Part shown: one piece after another, positions 15,401 through 25,800 of the stretch
How positions within the stretch are numbered: the first letter of the stretch is position 1
Layout of the letters: every line of letters starts with the position of its first letter
NCBI GenBank assembly: GCA_963942565.1
Contig: OZ012698.1
Location: 33,240,886 to 33,304,885, forward strand
Reading direction: 5' to 3'
Length of the DNA stretch: 64,000 bases
DNA from: Maea johnstoni
Taxonomy: Eukaryota > Annelida > Polychaeta > Spionida > Magelonidae
Notes under the pieces: generated by a model
Seen by the model: only the letters and a program-made list of their open reading frames with translations
The model's database searches: none
What the model was told of the DNA's origin: nothing
Position numbers and translations under genes: made by a program

Positions 15401-16225
15401 TGCTAAGTTTATAGTCTCCTTTACTAAAGTAATGTAATCTATGTTAGTCAGTAAGTTATTATTTAATTTCCATGAGCCTTTACCTCTTGGATTTGTATTT
15501 ATATTTAACTTTAGTGATATAGTATTATGGTCACTACGATAGGACATATTTATTTCTGCTTTTGGGGTGAAGGTTAGAATATCTTCTGATATTATGAAAT
15601 AGTCTAGGCGCGATCTCTTGAATGGTTTTTTTGTGCCCCAAGTGAATCTTCTTTGATCCTTATTTTGTTCGCGCCAAATATCAATATAATTATTTTTTTT
15701 AATATAAGAGTTAATGGCTTCCCTTGATTTAAGATTTCTTTGGTGTTGATAGTTATAGGTATCTTTCTCACTAAGTGTAGTGTTCCAATCACCGGTTATT
15801 ATTAGGTATTCAGTTAACTGGTGGTCAATTATGTTAAACAGACGACTGAACCAGTCTGGGTTGTCCTCATTGCATCCATAAATGTTTACTATTTGGATAG
15901 GTATTAAATTATTCACTAAAAGATTTAGAACTATATATCTGCCGTCTTTATCTAATATTTTATCTACAATGGAATATTCAAATGTGTTATTAATTAAAAT
16001 TGCGACTCCTCTAGAATTTGACGAATTTCCCCCTATTATGTACTCTATGTTCCATTCAATTTTTAGGTTGTGAAGGTCTTTTTCAATTAAATGGGTCTCC
16101 TGCAAGCATATGATATCAGCTTTCATGTCTTTATAAAATTGCCACATATCGCCACGTTTGCCGGCATCACGGATACCTCTAACGTTACCTGACACTATAT
16201 TCAAATACTTTGTGCCCTCAGCCAT
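12416..16225 (-). CDS. LINE ORF2: AP-endonuclease and reverse transcriptase (Tx1/L1-like)
   Basis: The product is 1269 aa with no internal stop. Residues about 10-240 form an exonuclease-endonuclease-phosphatase domain: SGNVRGIRD, CLQETHL, GDWN near 145, RLDYFI and SDH near 231. Residues about 440-800 form the RT: NNKAPGPDGYSNEFFK, NWRPLTLLNSVYK, DYAKAFD near 623, GCRQGDPISLYLF, and the catalytic YADD near 720. A C-terminal CSICCADKDSNYHMLLDC motif near 1150 is the Cys/His finger common in this group. The enzyme would nick the target DNA and copy the element RNA at the nick. The ATG at 16225 directly precedes the endonuclease core. Full length and intact motifs suggest a recently active source. 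Confidence 0.95.
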   Translation of the reverse strand: MAEGTKYLNIVSGNVRGIRDAGKRGDMWQFYKDMKADIICLQETHLIEKDLHNLKIEWNIEYIIGGNSSNSRGVAILINNTFEYSIVDKILDKDGRYIVLNLLVNNLIPIQIVNIYGCNEDNPDWFSRLFNIIDHQLTEYLIITGDWNTTLSEKDTYNYQHQRNLKSREAINSYIKKNNYIDIWREQNKDQRRFTWGTKKPFKRSRLDYFIISEDILTFTPKAEINMSYRSDHNTISLKLNINTNPRGKGSWKLNNNLLTNIDYITLVKETINLAKHTYALPIYSPEFINKDNGENLEITINNDLFLNTLLCQIRGETIKFSKKIARERNQQEIDLNKLVIALETEIDKNKVINNDKITELEECKIRLEQIREEKLKGNQVRSRYQHTKDWEKPSKYFLNLEKRNFLNKNINELKDENNNVINNPQTILNMQQKFYSDLFKTKCTNRDQHTRYDHFLKNIPKLSDNTKTNINRPLTLKELEIAIKSSKNNKAPGPDGYSNEFFKMFNQELKHWLFRVYQEAINRDYLNDLILEGTITCIPKAGKSRDSLKNWRPLTLLNSVYKFYSTIISNRIKSTLEDLINPDQTGFISNRFLGENTRLLLDTMNYCEQNSVGGLLVVVDYAKAFDTIEWSFIEFCLELFNYGTFIKNAVKLLQKNSFSKIEQNGHFSARIQLSRGCRQGDPISLYLFVICAEVLSHVIRENKDIKGIMIGDIESKLSQYADDTTLFLKDDKDTLRCVIDVLRWFDKISGLAINRDKTKVIKIGAARDRRISWEGQFGLNWTHTFEVLGIEYDVFKLSEITELNLNSKIVKIKKLIRTWSTRKLTPYGKVTIVKSLLLSKITHILLSLPSPNPETFKTLENIFLSFIWNDKPAKFSKTILEAEVNDGGLKMHNLFLFDKALKLGWLKRFLSSNGKWKIFLDMEDFHEIFNYGNDYTERMYEIIQIPFWRDLLSSLKLLFKSNVCTEINNVCNIPLWYNSTLRLPLKHKWFIKGVSIVGDILTEDCKIMNLEQFQQTYKIKTNFLEYGGFALTVKLFLDHLELPNFNLTRPSNSLLNKIINKDSSGVSNIYKSLHPKNSHIAQNICTKWYEKADIPILPYDVKRSFSVTNNQVEDTYLRYTQFRTLHYRFYTNDVLTKCKIMNDDTCSICCADKDSNYHMLLDCIHIRHLWSEVENWIKEISNNDYILTDRRKILGDLENNATINIIILNTKKVIYLSKLDNKKPRLLQVQLNVKKVYNHDLYKLLINNKRIIFERKWSLLLNFFRYNH

Positions 16226-17460
16226 TTAGATAGAGTGTTACTAACCAATGAAATGACAAGCCAGCAGCCAGAACTGTTTTAAAACAAAGTATATAACATA
16301 TAACTGAGAACATTAACATGTAACATATAATGAAATTGAAAAATATATATAAAGCCTTATGATTGGTCAAAGGAAATTGGACACAAACATGATGAGAGCA
16401 CACTTTGTCGTCATTCATTTATACGAGTAGAGGAAGAAATCGATCTACTGTATATGATTTAAGGGAGAAAAAAAAAAAGAAATAAGCAATTGTTTGGAAT
16501 AGGCTTAATATAATTATGTTCATAAATAATCAAACAATATATGCTTTCTCAGCATTATTAAAAAAAGTTAAAACAAGAGAGAGAAGGGGGAGGGAGGATG
16601 TTGACTAACCAATCATATCCTTTATAAGGCGTGTATATTCTTAAGTTGTATTTGCCACTTAAACAATACAATTACTGAATAACAATGTATCGTTTATAGC
16701 TGGTGTGTATGGCAGCTAGCTTTTAATAGTTGTTATAGTGCAGTAGAAAGGAAGTGACGGATATATCTATAGGAAACAAGAAAATTTATTTTTTTTCTTT
16801 TTAAACCAATGTGTTTTGGGCAAAGTGTAGCAACCACTAGTAATTAGTGTACCCAGTTGTTTCGAATATTATTTGTTTGTTTGTTGTTTTGCCCAATTCG
16901 AGAAAAAGAAGGTTTTAGTGGGTATCTATGTTGTCTTTTATAAATGATGCCAATGTCATATGAAATTATTGTCTAGTACAATGTATTTATATCGTATAGA
17001 TAATCATATCTTTTCCTTTCTAAAGCATTTTATGATTTATACCATTATATATCTGATGCTAGAAATATGGTAATAAATAAATAAATAGTAGGTTTGTTTT
17101 ACATGGTAACAGGTATATATAAGTTATATTTGGTACATGGAATACAATACCCTGCTTACACTTTGTAAGTGTATTTATGTAATCTAGTGTGATTACGGCA
17201 TAGTGTATACACCACTTGCACTTAAATATATCCCAATGTGATGTAGCCCATTTACGATTATGTATATGAGTATTCAGTTTTTAGTTAAGTGAAGCGCAGA
17301 GTCCAAAAGACATAATGTATTGATTTAATAACTTTAAGGTATCGGAAGATGCATATATGGTCTTATGTAGATGAGAGTTGACAATGCTGTGCATTAGGTT
17401 ATATGTTAGATAGTCATAGGGTGGTGCACATGGGATATATTGTATGTGCATCAAGTATTA
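16226..17460 (-). other. Spacer between the two LINE ORFs, no coding sequence seen
   Basis: About 1.2 kb of AT-rich DNA with stops in all frames. The only minus-strand ORF, 66 codons ending just after the ORF2 start, is hydrophobic and has no recognisable motif. The spacing is unusually long for a LINE, in which the two ORFs normally overlap or lie close together. It could hold an internal promoter or decayed sequence; nothing in it proves either. Confidence 0.55.
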
Positions 17461-18677
17461 TTAGACTCCATAGAGAAGTGTGGTGTTAAACCTGAACTGT
17501 TTCGCAACAGTTTGGATGGGCATGACCTTTATCTTGGCAACTAGGTGGATTACATCGCCCGTGTCCACAGGCAAGGTTGGGTTCATTCTATTCATGCTGA
17601 ATGGTGCATTGGAACCGGGTAAGAGTCGGTCTAGAGGTATTTGTTTTACCAGGGAGGTGGCATAGGGGCTAGTAGTACAGCTGTCCTTTGAGATTCCGAA
17701 GAACCCGTTGGGAAATTCCTTCATAAAATCTTCCGCCTCATTGATAGAGCCGTTAAAGTTGAGGTAGTGCACCATGTGTGATTTGGTGAGGTTAGTTTTG
17801 AGTAAATTCATACACAGGGTGTGGGCACCTGTACATGTCAGACGAAAGGTCTTAAAGTGTCGAGCGGCTATTTTCAGGAATGAAGTGAAGACCGAAATTT
17901 GAATATTCATGGTTTCCTTGTAGCGTGCGTCAATGCCAGCCCCTCCTATCGCTACCACTGAAGAGTCAGTCATCATATTTTCCACTTGTTTTAGATAGAG
18001 TGAAGAGCATTTGGTAGCCAGGTTGGGGTGTATACCTAGAGAGATTTTGATGTTTTTGTCATTAAATAGTAGATGGGACCAGGGACTGAAGTAAACCGAC
18101 GGGTCTGTTATATCGGTTACCACCTTGTGCAGATATTGGTAGGAAGGTGCATGGGTGAGAATAGGTAGATTGCAGAGGGGCCCTTGATAGTCATATACTT
18201 TGTAGAGTTCTACAATGTTACAGTAACAGTCAACGAATTTGATTGGTCTCATGGAGATCGCTTCACTTGAGATACACCCTCGTAAGTTGACATAATTGAA
18301 GAGTTCTCCAAGGGTCCTCCAATGCAACAGTTCCGTAACCCTTAAGGGGTGTTGTGCCCAATAAATGTGATTGGTGGAGAGACCCTTGGACCTATCGATA
18401 TCTCGCATAAAGTTGATCTCTATGGACGTGAATGGGGAGATGCTAAGTCTTGCTAAACCTTCGCGGTTGACTATACCTATCAGATCACTGTCTGTTACAC
18501 ACTCCAGATCGTCCTTTATATAGTCGAAGAACTCATTGTGGCGCATGATGAGACTTCTGAAGTCACGTTGTGGGACATAATACCCATCGCAGTGGCGGAT
18601 GTCTGGCAGGGAGTGGTAAGCCTGGCACTTCCAGCAAGTAGCATCACCCATCACCCCCCACCAGACATCCGTGAGGT
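17461..18677 (-). CDS. TatD-like protein with substituted metal ligands, in the ORF1 position of the LINE (5'-truncated)
   Basis: The frame is open to the element's 5' edge (LTDVWWGVMGDATCWKC...); ATG is at 18651, but the true start is probably lost. An N-terminal CWKC...HC zinc-like motif is followed by a helical region and then TatD landmarks in order. Residues (numbered from 18654): VDCYCNI 141-147 where TatD has DxHxH; LGIHPNLA 206-213; VAIGGAGID 234-242 where TatD has IGExGLD; TCTGAH 273-278; LNFNGS 298-303 where TatD has HxFxG; and IPLDRLLPGSNAPF 339-352 where TatD has ETDAP. The second TatD His, Glu, later His and Asp ligands all appear substituted, so nuclease activity is unlikely and a nucleic-acid-binding role is inferred. 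Related TatD-like proteins with a similar zinc-like N-terminus are common in invertebrates. The family call is good; its role as a LINE ORF1 is inference from position and strand. Confidence 0.75.
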
Positions 18678-18937
18678 ATTGTATCTTTACAGGGATTGTG
18701 TTCCAATGACAGAAGAACTGTTTGATTACTTCACAGAAGAACCTGGACTACGCTTCTTATGCCCTGAGTGTGCATGTCTGGGTCAAGGGCCAGACAAGCA
18801 ATTTAATTTCACAGCATCTCTTAGAAGGTAAATATTAAGAGAAAATGGTGTACTCACACAACCAATCAACCACTTCTTCTACTCTCCTATGGTCCGACAT
18901 CATTAAGGTGGATTTCTTTATCTTCCAAATATTTCTT
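18678..18937 (+). repeat. Right copy of ~260-bp LINE target-site duplication
   Basis: Matches 11940-12204 from ATTGTATCTTTACAG to TCCAAATATTTCTT. Beyond both ends the flanks diverge at once. The 135-bp exon inside is identical to the left copy. The near identity dates the LINE insertion as recent. Confidence 0.85.
18693..18827 (+). pseudogene. Duplicate exon 2 of PHD-OTU-MULE gene, created by the LINE insertion
   Basis: Identical in sequence to 11955-12089, with the same acceptor (TTTACAG) and donor (AAG|GTAAAT). It lies closer to exon 3 than the original-side copy and so is the likelier splice partner for it. Because the exon is symmetric (phase 2/2), including both copies would add 45 residues without breaking the frame but would repeat the second half of the PHD finger. 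Confidence 0.8.
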
Positions 18938-20171
18938 AGGAGAAACATTCATGTTGTATTGCACCTTTAGGTAAATGGGGACGGGAATTATGAATTTTGA
19001 GGTACACCCCCCTCCCCCGGAGCACTGGAGGTGGGATAACAACCAGAAAAAAACTTGCAATCTTCAAAAATCATCCCCTCAATCGCAGGATATCTGACAG
19101 CCGAACTAGCTACACAGTTACAATGCCTCTACAGAATCAGCAATATTCATTAACCCTGGGGCAGTAGTTGAGGCCACAGGGTAAAGTATATCCTGTCATT
19201 TGTAAAGTTTTGAACACTTTTAAATTGTGAAATTTGCGACCCCCACTTCTGTAATTCAAGGCCCAGGGAGGGGCAAAGTTGATTAGAGATTTAAAGTGCT
19301 TAATCTGTCATCAATTTTGGCATGTATTATCTAAGGTATTAGAGGATCAGGAATTGTACGTTTCAAGGTCCCCACCCTGAGGCCTGAGGGACATAATGGG
19401 TGTGGCTAAAACCTCCATAAATAAAGCAATCCTTGAAAATCTGCTTTAATCCAGGAAACATACACAGGTAAAATTTGACGGGCCGACACAGGCCTTTTAT
19501 TATTGGCCCGTTGGGACACGGGCCCGCGAGGGGCCGATAAACGTAACCGTAAGGGGCCCGGCAACTTTTACCTGTGTATCAGGGAAGTTGGATGCCCTGT
19601 TGAGCAAGGGCATGAAGTTGGATGCCCAATACCAAAACTTTGAAAGTAATGACCCGCAGGGCAGTAGTAGTTCCTGCTTCATGGAGGGGCAAAGTAGAGC
19701 AGATGTTGAAAATGCATTATCTTTCAGCATTTTTGGTCTATAGCATCTTTGAGAGGAGGGGAACAGGAATTGTGATTATCAATCACCCCCCCCCCCCCCC
19801 CTGGAGAACATTACCCTAGGAAATCAAGCAATTCTAAGAAATCTACTTAATACTGGAAATCTGAGAGAAAATTAGGTCCCATATTTCAGAATTACTATTC
19901 TAGACACGACTTAAAATTTCATGGTTTTTAAGACCATTTTTTAAAGTAATTGTCTGATTGTTTGGAGGTAGTCACATCACAAGATGGTGGCTACTATTAC
20001 TAACCCCTAAGTATAGGCCTATGTCTGATAGTTCTTAGCTGTAATGATTAATTCCTTCAGGGGATTCCTAAAATTAAGTGAATCAGGCACATCAAGGACC
20101 CAGGCAATATTATTTGTATAATAATCCTTTCCATGAAGAAATATCTTAGTTTCAATATCTTCTTTTTTCAG
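18938..20171 (+). repeat. Intron 2 remainder with degenerate ~390-bp tandem units
   Basis: Three loosely similar blocks start near 18970, 19350 and 19760, each with GGGAATT(A/G)T(G/A)...-type sequence followed by a C-rich patch, a GGAG or GAGG patch and an AATC(A/C)(A/T)..CAATCCT-like stretch. The similarity is weak and read by eye. A fold-back MITE and a 16-bp C run (19786-19801) interrupt the series. No exon is apparent before the acceptor at 20171. Confidence 0.4.
19463..19576. mobile_element. 114-bp fold-back MITE with TA target duplication
   Basis: Left end CACAGGTAAAATTTGACGGG and right end, as reverse complement, CACAGGTAAAAGTTGCCGGG form inverted repeats, with a GC-rich core of GGGCC blocks between them. 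TA flanks both sides (19461-19462, 19577-19578). The size and TA duplication suit a Tc1/mariner-type MITE. The core is far more GC-rich than its surroundings. Confidence 0.7.
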
Positions 20172-21046
20172 ACTATACTTAGCTGTTGACTCAAAGTCAC
20201 GGGAGATCTTACAAGAGGCAGGCTACAGCGAAGAACTGCTATTAGAGATATATCAGGTCACTCTTCCATCTCTGATGACAACATCTGAACCTGGAGCACC
20301 TGATCTTACAGCGACAGCCATACTGAAAGAATACCATCCTGCAATGTTGCATGAGTACCAGCCATTAAGTATCTTGGGCGATGGGAACTGTTTGTACAGA
20401 GCCATCTCTCGTGCGTTGTATGGCACGGAGCGATATCATAATCATATTCGTTTGCTAACTGCTTGTGAAATAGCAAAGCACAGAGAATACTATGATACTT
20501 CAGCTGCAGATTATGTAGATCTGATTAAAGATCCTTCTATAGTATGTGACAAGTACATAGACTTAATAAAAGCGGCTTCAAGGGATGGGGAATGGGGTGA
20601 AATGATGCATATGTATGCAGCAAGTGCAGCACTCTCTTGAGCAATACAGTCCTATTGTCCACCTGTTGTTCCAGGGCTTTTCTTGTCAAGGCCACTCACA
20701 CGCCGTGTATGTGGTCGCGGTGTGAAATCTTCTGAATTTCCCAAGATCACTGTAATGTGGTCCCAGATGTCAGTCCCGAAGATTATGAAAGATTTCCTTC
20801 CAAACCATTTTGTGGTGCTTCAGAAGAAATCCGAACCGACAGTGGAAACCCATGATCTGACTACGCCACCCCCTCCTGACTCCGATTCTACACCCAACAG
20901 AGACACAAGGCAGAAGCAGTCACCCAAAGAATCAAATCCAACAGCTGCAAAACATGACTTATCTATGCCATCTTCTCCTAAATCAGATTCTCCTCAAAGC
21001 CTGCCTAGTCAGGACACGCCCAAAAACCAGAAATCAAGTCCTTCAT
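20172..21046 (+). pseudogene. Exon 3, 5' part, of PHD-OTU-MULE gene: OTU domain and start of Pro/Ser linker
   Basis: After TTTTTTCAG the exon reads LYLAVDSKSREILQEAGYSE and then the OTU core. GDGNCLYRAIS (near 20375-20410) carries the catalytic Asp and Cys, and LPNHFVVL (near 20800) carries the candidate catalytic His. OTU domains are cysteine proteases, usually deubiquitinases; here the domain belongs to a transposase polyprotein of vertnin-like type. A TGA at 20638-20640 interrupts the frame before AIQSYCPPV, which would otherwise continue the OTU fold; a CGA-to-TGA change would explain it. After the OTU domain comes a linker of HDLTTPPPPDSDS and HDLSMPSSPKSDS units. The exon is cut at 21046 by the inserted transposon. 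Confidence 0.82.
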
Positions 21047-22868
21047 CAGCCATTCTCCCTTATGGGTCCACATTGGGGCTGGAAGTTGGTCACGAGGGTT
21101 TGTGTCACAGATCTTTCTGAGACTATTTTTTTCTGAAACTAGTATATCTCAAGGGCAAAAGCCCAAAAAATCTGCCTACAATGTCTTCAGACAATTTTTT
21201 TACAGCAGTTTGAAGTTGAGGCTATCCAAATTTCAGAGGACCACTCAAAATATGACCTTTATTTGATTTCAGGCTTGTAATAATGTATTGAAAAGGCTAA
21301 TACCCCATTGTATGCTACTTTTATGAAGTAAACTGTATGATGGTTCAAATAAATACAGCTTTTGCATATATTTCACTTGTTTTTTCAACATTTTGCCACT
21401 GTTTTGTAAGGTATAGTTTCAAAACTGCAATGAAGTCCTGAAAGTATTGTCTAACTTTAGCTGTAAAAGTGAGAGATCTTTCTGAAAAATAGTCTAACCT
21501 ATCTCAGGGAACGGGCAAATTAGTGCTCTGGGACTGGCCCAAAAGATGTAGAGCATAGGTGAAAGCATCGCTGGCTAATAGCGCATTGAAAAACGTTTCG
21601 TAAGTTGCGATATTTCATGTAGAAATATGAAATTTTTCAAAATTAATATTAATGTTCAGAAATCATCTTAATAGGCCTAAAGACACCTAATTAACTTAAT
21701 TTGTTAATTTTGACTTCATTGCAGTTAACGATTAGGCTAGTATTTTTTTCGTTTGTAGGTTGCAGAAAATGGTAAAATGGAAAACACATGAATAAAGTCT
21801 AAAAATCAAAAGGTTTATTGAAGAAACCTGTCAAATACGAAATTAAAATATACATAGATATCACATGCACCTATCCCAACAATCGTTGGCAAGGCTGAGC
21901 CACTTTGGTATGTTAAATTTCACCCAGAAGGCACTTCAAAGTATAAAAGTATAAAATGAATTAAAATGAGGTATATCATCTCGCTTGGCAACACCTTTCT
22001 AAGGCTATAATGGTGAATTATAATGTACTATTCATAGTTATTTGACCTTTTCATAATGATGGAAACAATTTCCAACTGCATGAAGCTAGTTTGGACAACA
22101 TCTCTTCACACTGACCTGCATTGAAGTTTTGACTAAAATAGTTTGTAGGTTTCAGGTCTGCTACCATAAGTTGTATCTCAATGTGAAGGTTTAAAACTAG
22201 GTAGGTAAGCATCTAATGTCCATTATTACCATATATATAGGAAAGTTATACATTGTGCTATTGAAATCACATCAAAATTATTGCTTTGGCACAGCATCAG
22301 TACAAAATATCTGTTTTTTTCATGACACAGATATGGAATTATCACTTTTATGATCACATAATGGCACAACGGCACCCTTAAATACTTAAAAGTCCACTCA
22401 TAAAAATAGAATGACACAAACAAAATAAATAATGCAAGTTTCCCAGCACTTTTACACTACCACTGAACTTCAAAATGGAGTGTTTGAGTAAGTTATGTAA
22501 GTTGCGCAGATCTTATCCAAAATGATTAGACCTTTGAACATCATTAAAGGAAGTAAGTAATGACTAGATTGGAGTAATACTTGCAAACTAAAATCGAACA
22601 CAACTGTAACATTGAATAAATCACATATATGGAATGTTATTGGAGATAAAACATCTTCACAATGTCAATTGTGACTCATTTTGAGAAACATACAATCTAA
22701 AAATGGTTTAAACACTTTAAACCAGCATCCCTAATACTTTTTAACAGATGTAATGATTATGCATAGAAGTTATGAAACCTTTACATTTAAACGTGCAACA
22801 GAACATTTGAAATAACTTAGGAAATGAAGTGTGAATACACTTAGTTTGTACGTTGCCTAAACAGTTAT

Positions 22869-25800
22869 TCACTTCCCATCGGTCTGCTGGATTGCCAGAA
22901 ATTTATCCAGAGAGGTAGCATTGAGAGTGAAGAACCTTCTAGCAGCTTCAGGCTCATCTACAATTGCCAGCACAGCGTATTTGATCACCCAGACCTTGTC
23001 TTCATGTTTAGGCCACTTGAACTTCTGAGCCTGACCCCTGCCATGAGTAGTCATGAAGGTGACTTCAATTTCATCTTCTTCAACATCTGTCACCTTACCT
23101 ATGTAAGATATGTCATCATACTTAGTGATCACAAACACACCTGCTTGCAACTGATCTGTGTCTACTACTTCAATGTAATCCATATCAGCCTGAGATTCCT
23201 TTTCACTGTTATCAAGTTGCACTGGGGTTTCAGTTTGAGATTCATTGGCATTCTGACTATCCTCCTGTACAGTTTCACCTTCACCATTTGTATCCTGTAC
23301 AGTCGCACCCTGGTCACCATCATGTACAGTTTCACCTCCACCCCTTGTATCCTGTACAGTTGCACCCTGGCCATCCTCATGTACAGTTTCACCTCCACCA
23401 TCCTGTTCAGTTGCACCCTGGTCAACTGCAGTAGTAGGAGTAGGGTCAGTGGTGCTTGACTCTTCCTGTACCAAAACTAGAACTGGACCATTGGGACAGA
23501 AGCAGAGCCAATTACACTGAAGACATGGGGTGAATTTGTTGAGTTTCCCTTTTGCCTTAGGAGGAAGGAGACTACATTCCTCCCACTTGCATTCACTGCC
23601 ACACTCTGGAATGCAATTACAAGAAGTATCCCTCCATAACACATGGTGTGCATCACATCCCCTCCTCACTGCATGGAGCTTGCCAGTGCCCTTCACAGCT
23701 GCAATCTGGGCTTGAAGAATGTTCACCTCTTTCTGGGCTAAATCATACTCCTCTTGGCCAATCCAAGTGTAGTTTACAGCTCCACCAGTTTCAGATGCCC
23801 ATTTGAAGAAGTCATCTGCATCAGCCATAGGTGTTCCATGTTTGCCTGCTTGCTCAGCCATCCTTTTGACACTGCCCCCAATGCCATCACAGGGGCCCTT
23901 CCCATGATCTGACTCAAAATAGTCCCACCTTGCCTCGATGCCAAAAAGGTCTTTGTGATTAGCAACAGCAGCGAACATCACCCTATTGCGATATTGTGAG
24001 TAGGGGCTATCTGTAATATAATGGACCATTTCGATTCCCCTTTCACTGATCAGAGCTTGAAGGTCCTTCTTTATGAGTGCTTTCAGAATAGCGATCACCA
24101 TACTGGAGTTGTGATGATTCAAATGAGATACATAAACATAGCTTGTATGTTTCAACTGTTCTCCTTGTAGTACACTACACAGGGGTATAATGTAACAGTA
24201 GCCTGGTTCCAATATGCACTCTGGACAGCATCAGTAGAGGCACACGTGAAGTTTTCTGCAAAATCCATCTGGATTATGATGCGGTTAGCTGGCAGGTTCT
24301 CTTTCAGCTGGCGTAGCTGTGTGTACTGAGTTTTAGCTCTGGCATTGTGCTCTGAAAATTTGTCAAAGTCTTGCACAAACTTGTCCTTGAATTCTGACAG
24401 TGGCATGTCGGTACTGACAACCTTGACTCTGCGTTTGCCATCTCTCGCATCTAGAACTCTCTGCCACTGCTGGACAGTAACCTCAGTGGCTGTGACTTTA
24501 TCCACCAACCCCTTAACTGCCTCTTCGGTCTGGTAAGATTTCACAAAGACATCAGGACTTGGAGTGAGGGGTTCTGTCAATACCTTCTTCAGGGATCTGA
24601 GAAGCAAGGTGGAGTTTTCATGCTTCTGGCACAAGCAGTTGTTCGGCTTCAAGCAATTGGAATGTCTGATGTGCTTGGGTCGCAGCTTGTAGAAAGATGA
24701 CTTGCTGATCTTCACTTGAGGATTTTCAGCAAGGAACTTCTCATATAAGATGTAGAGGTAGTCATTGAGGATCCTTGTTTGGACCTTCTCTCCATCAACT
24801 GTCAAGCAGTCCTGCTTGCCAGGGTTCATCCTAGAGTTGTCGTCTCTCTCTAGGAAAGACCTAACCTGTCTCTCGAGCTCTTTCTGTTTGGCAAGTAGCC
24901 GCCTTCTATCTAGACACTTGAGAGACTTGTCCTTCCTTTTGCGAAGGAACTTCTCTGAGACATTTAACTGTTGGCTGAGTTGCTTTTTCAGTCTGTATCT
25001 CTTGAGCTGTTTGCCTTTGAGAAGTGATACCACAACCTCCTTGTGTTGGTCACTTTTCTGTGCTGCAGTTTGTAGTTCATCCTCCACCACATTCGCATAG
25101 ATCAGTTTCTTCTTGATGACAGCTGGGACTTTCCTTGGGGTAAGGCCACTGTTTCGAATGAGCTGGTTGGTCTTGCTAAGTGGTGTCTGAGCAGTGATGC
25201 CTTGCTCAGCTTGCATAGCTTCCAGTGGTTCTAGCACTACCACTGGAACTGGATGAACCACTGGAGACCACCTATCCAAAACTGAAGTCCCCTGGCTTGG
25301 AGATGTGACAGTGCTACTACAAATACTTGAAATGTCACTTGATCCTTTCTTCTCCATCATTTCCTCCAGCTTCTTGCATTTCCTTTGGAATTTCCGTTTA
25401 TGAGCTTTGAGATTCTTGATCTGTTCCTCATGCTTTGTAAGCTGTCGGTTCAATTTTGAAACAGCTTTTGCGACACGTCTTTTCTTCCTCTTTGGAGAAG
25501 TAGACTTTGGACCAGTACCAACTCCGGCGACATGTTTCTTTCTCTTCTTTCGAGGAGACTTTGTAGTGGGTACAGCTGCAGCTTGTCTTCTCTTCCTCAG
25601 GGGGAATTTCACAATCAGTGTACCTGAAAGTAGACAAATAAACAAATGTATGAATAAGAGGAAGAAAGTGTGTCACGAAAGCTGTTTCAAAGTTTAACTT
25701 AGACAAATATCAGGTAGGTATGTGGTTATAATAAATTTGCAATTGTAATCATTAACAGATCAATAAATATCAGCATCACTTCAGAACATTTCTACTTCTA

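Larger units (their letters stand above)
12205..18677 (-). mobile_element. Tx1/L1-like non-LTR retrotransposon with a TatD-like upstream ORF
   Basis: A 6473-bp minus-strand element bounded on both sides by the ~260-bp duplication. From 5' to 3' it has a TatD-like ORF (18654-17461), a 1.2-kb spacer, an intact 1269-codon endonuclease-reverse transcriptase ORF (16225-12416), a short 3' UTR of about 210 bp with AATAAA at 12229-12224, and an A-rich tail. The 5' boundary lies inside an open frame, so the element is probably 5'-truncated, as LINEs often are. The intact ORF2 and near-identical target duplications indicate a young insertion. The residues following the YADD box, the GRGSWKLN-like linker after the endonuclease, and the C-terminal CCHC motif suit the Tx1/L1 group. 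Confidence 0.88.

Noticed and set aside
22226-22423. Minus-strand ORF downstream of the transposase
   Set aside because: Lies in the non-coding arm of the DNA transposon, short, no motif.
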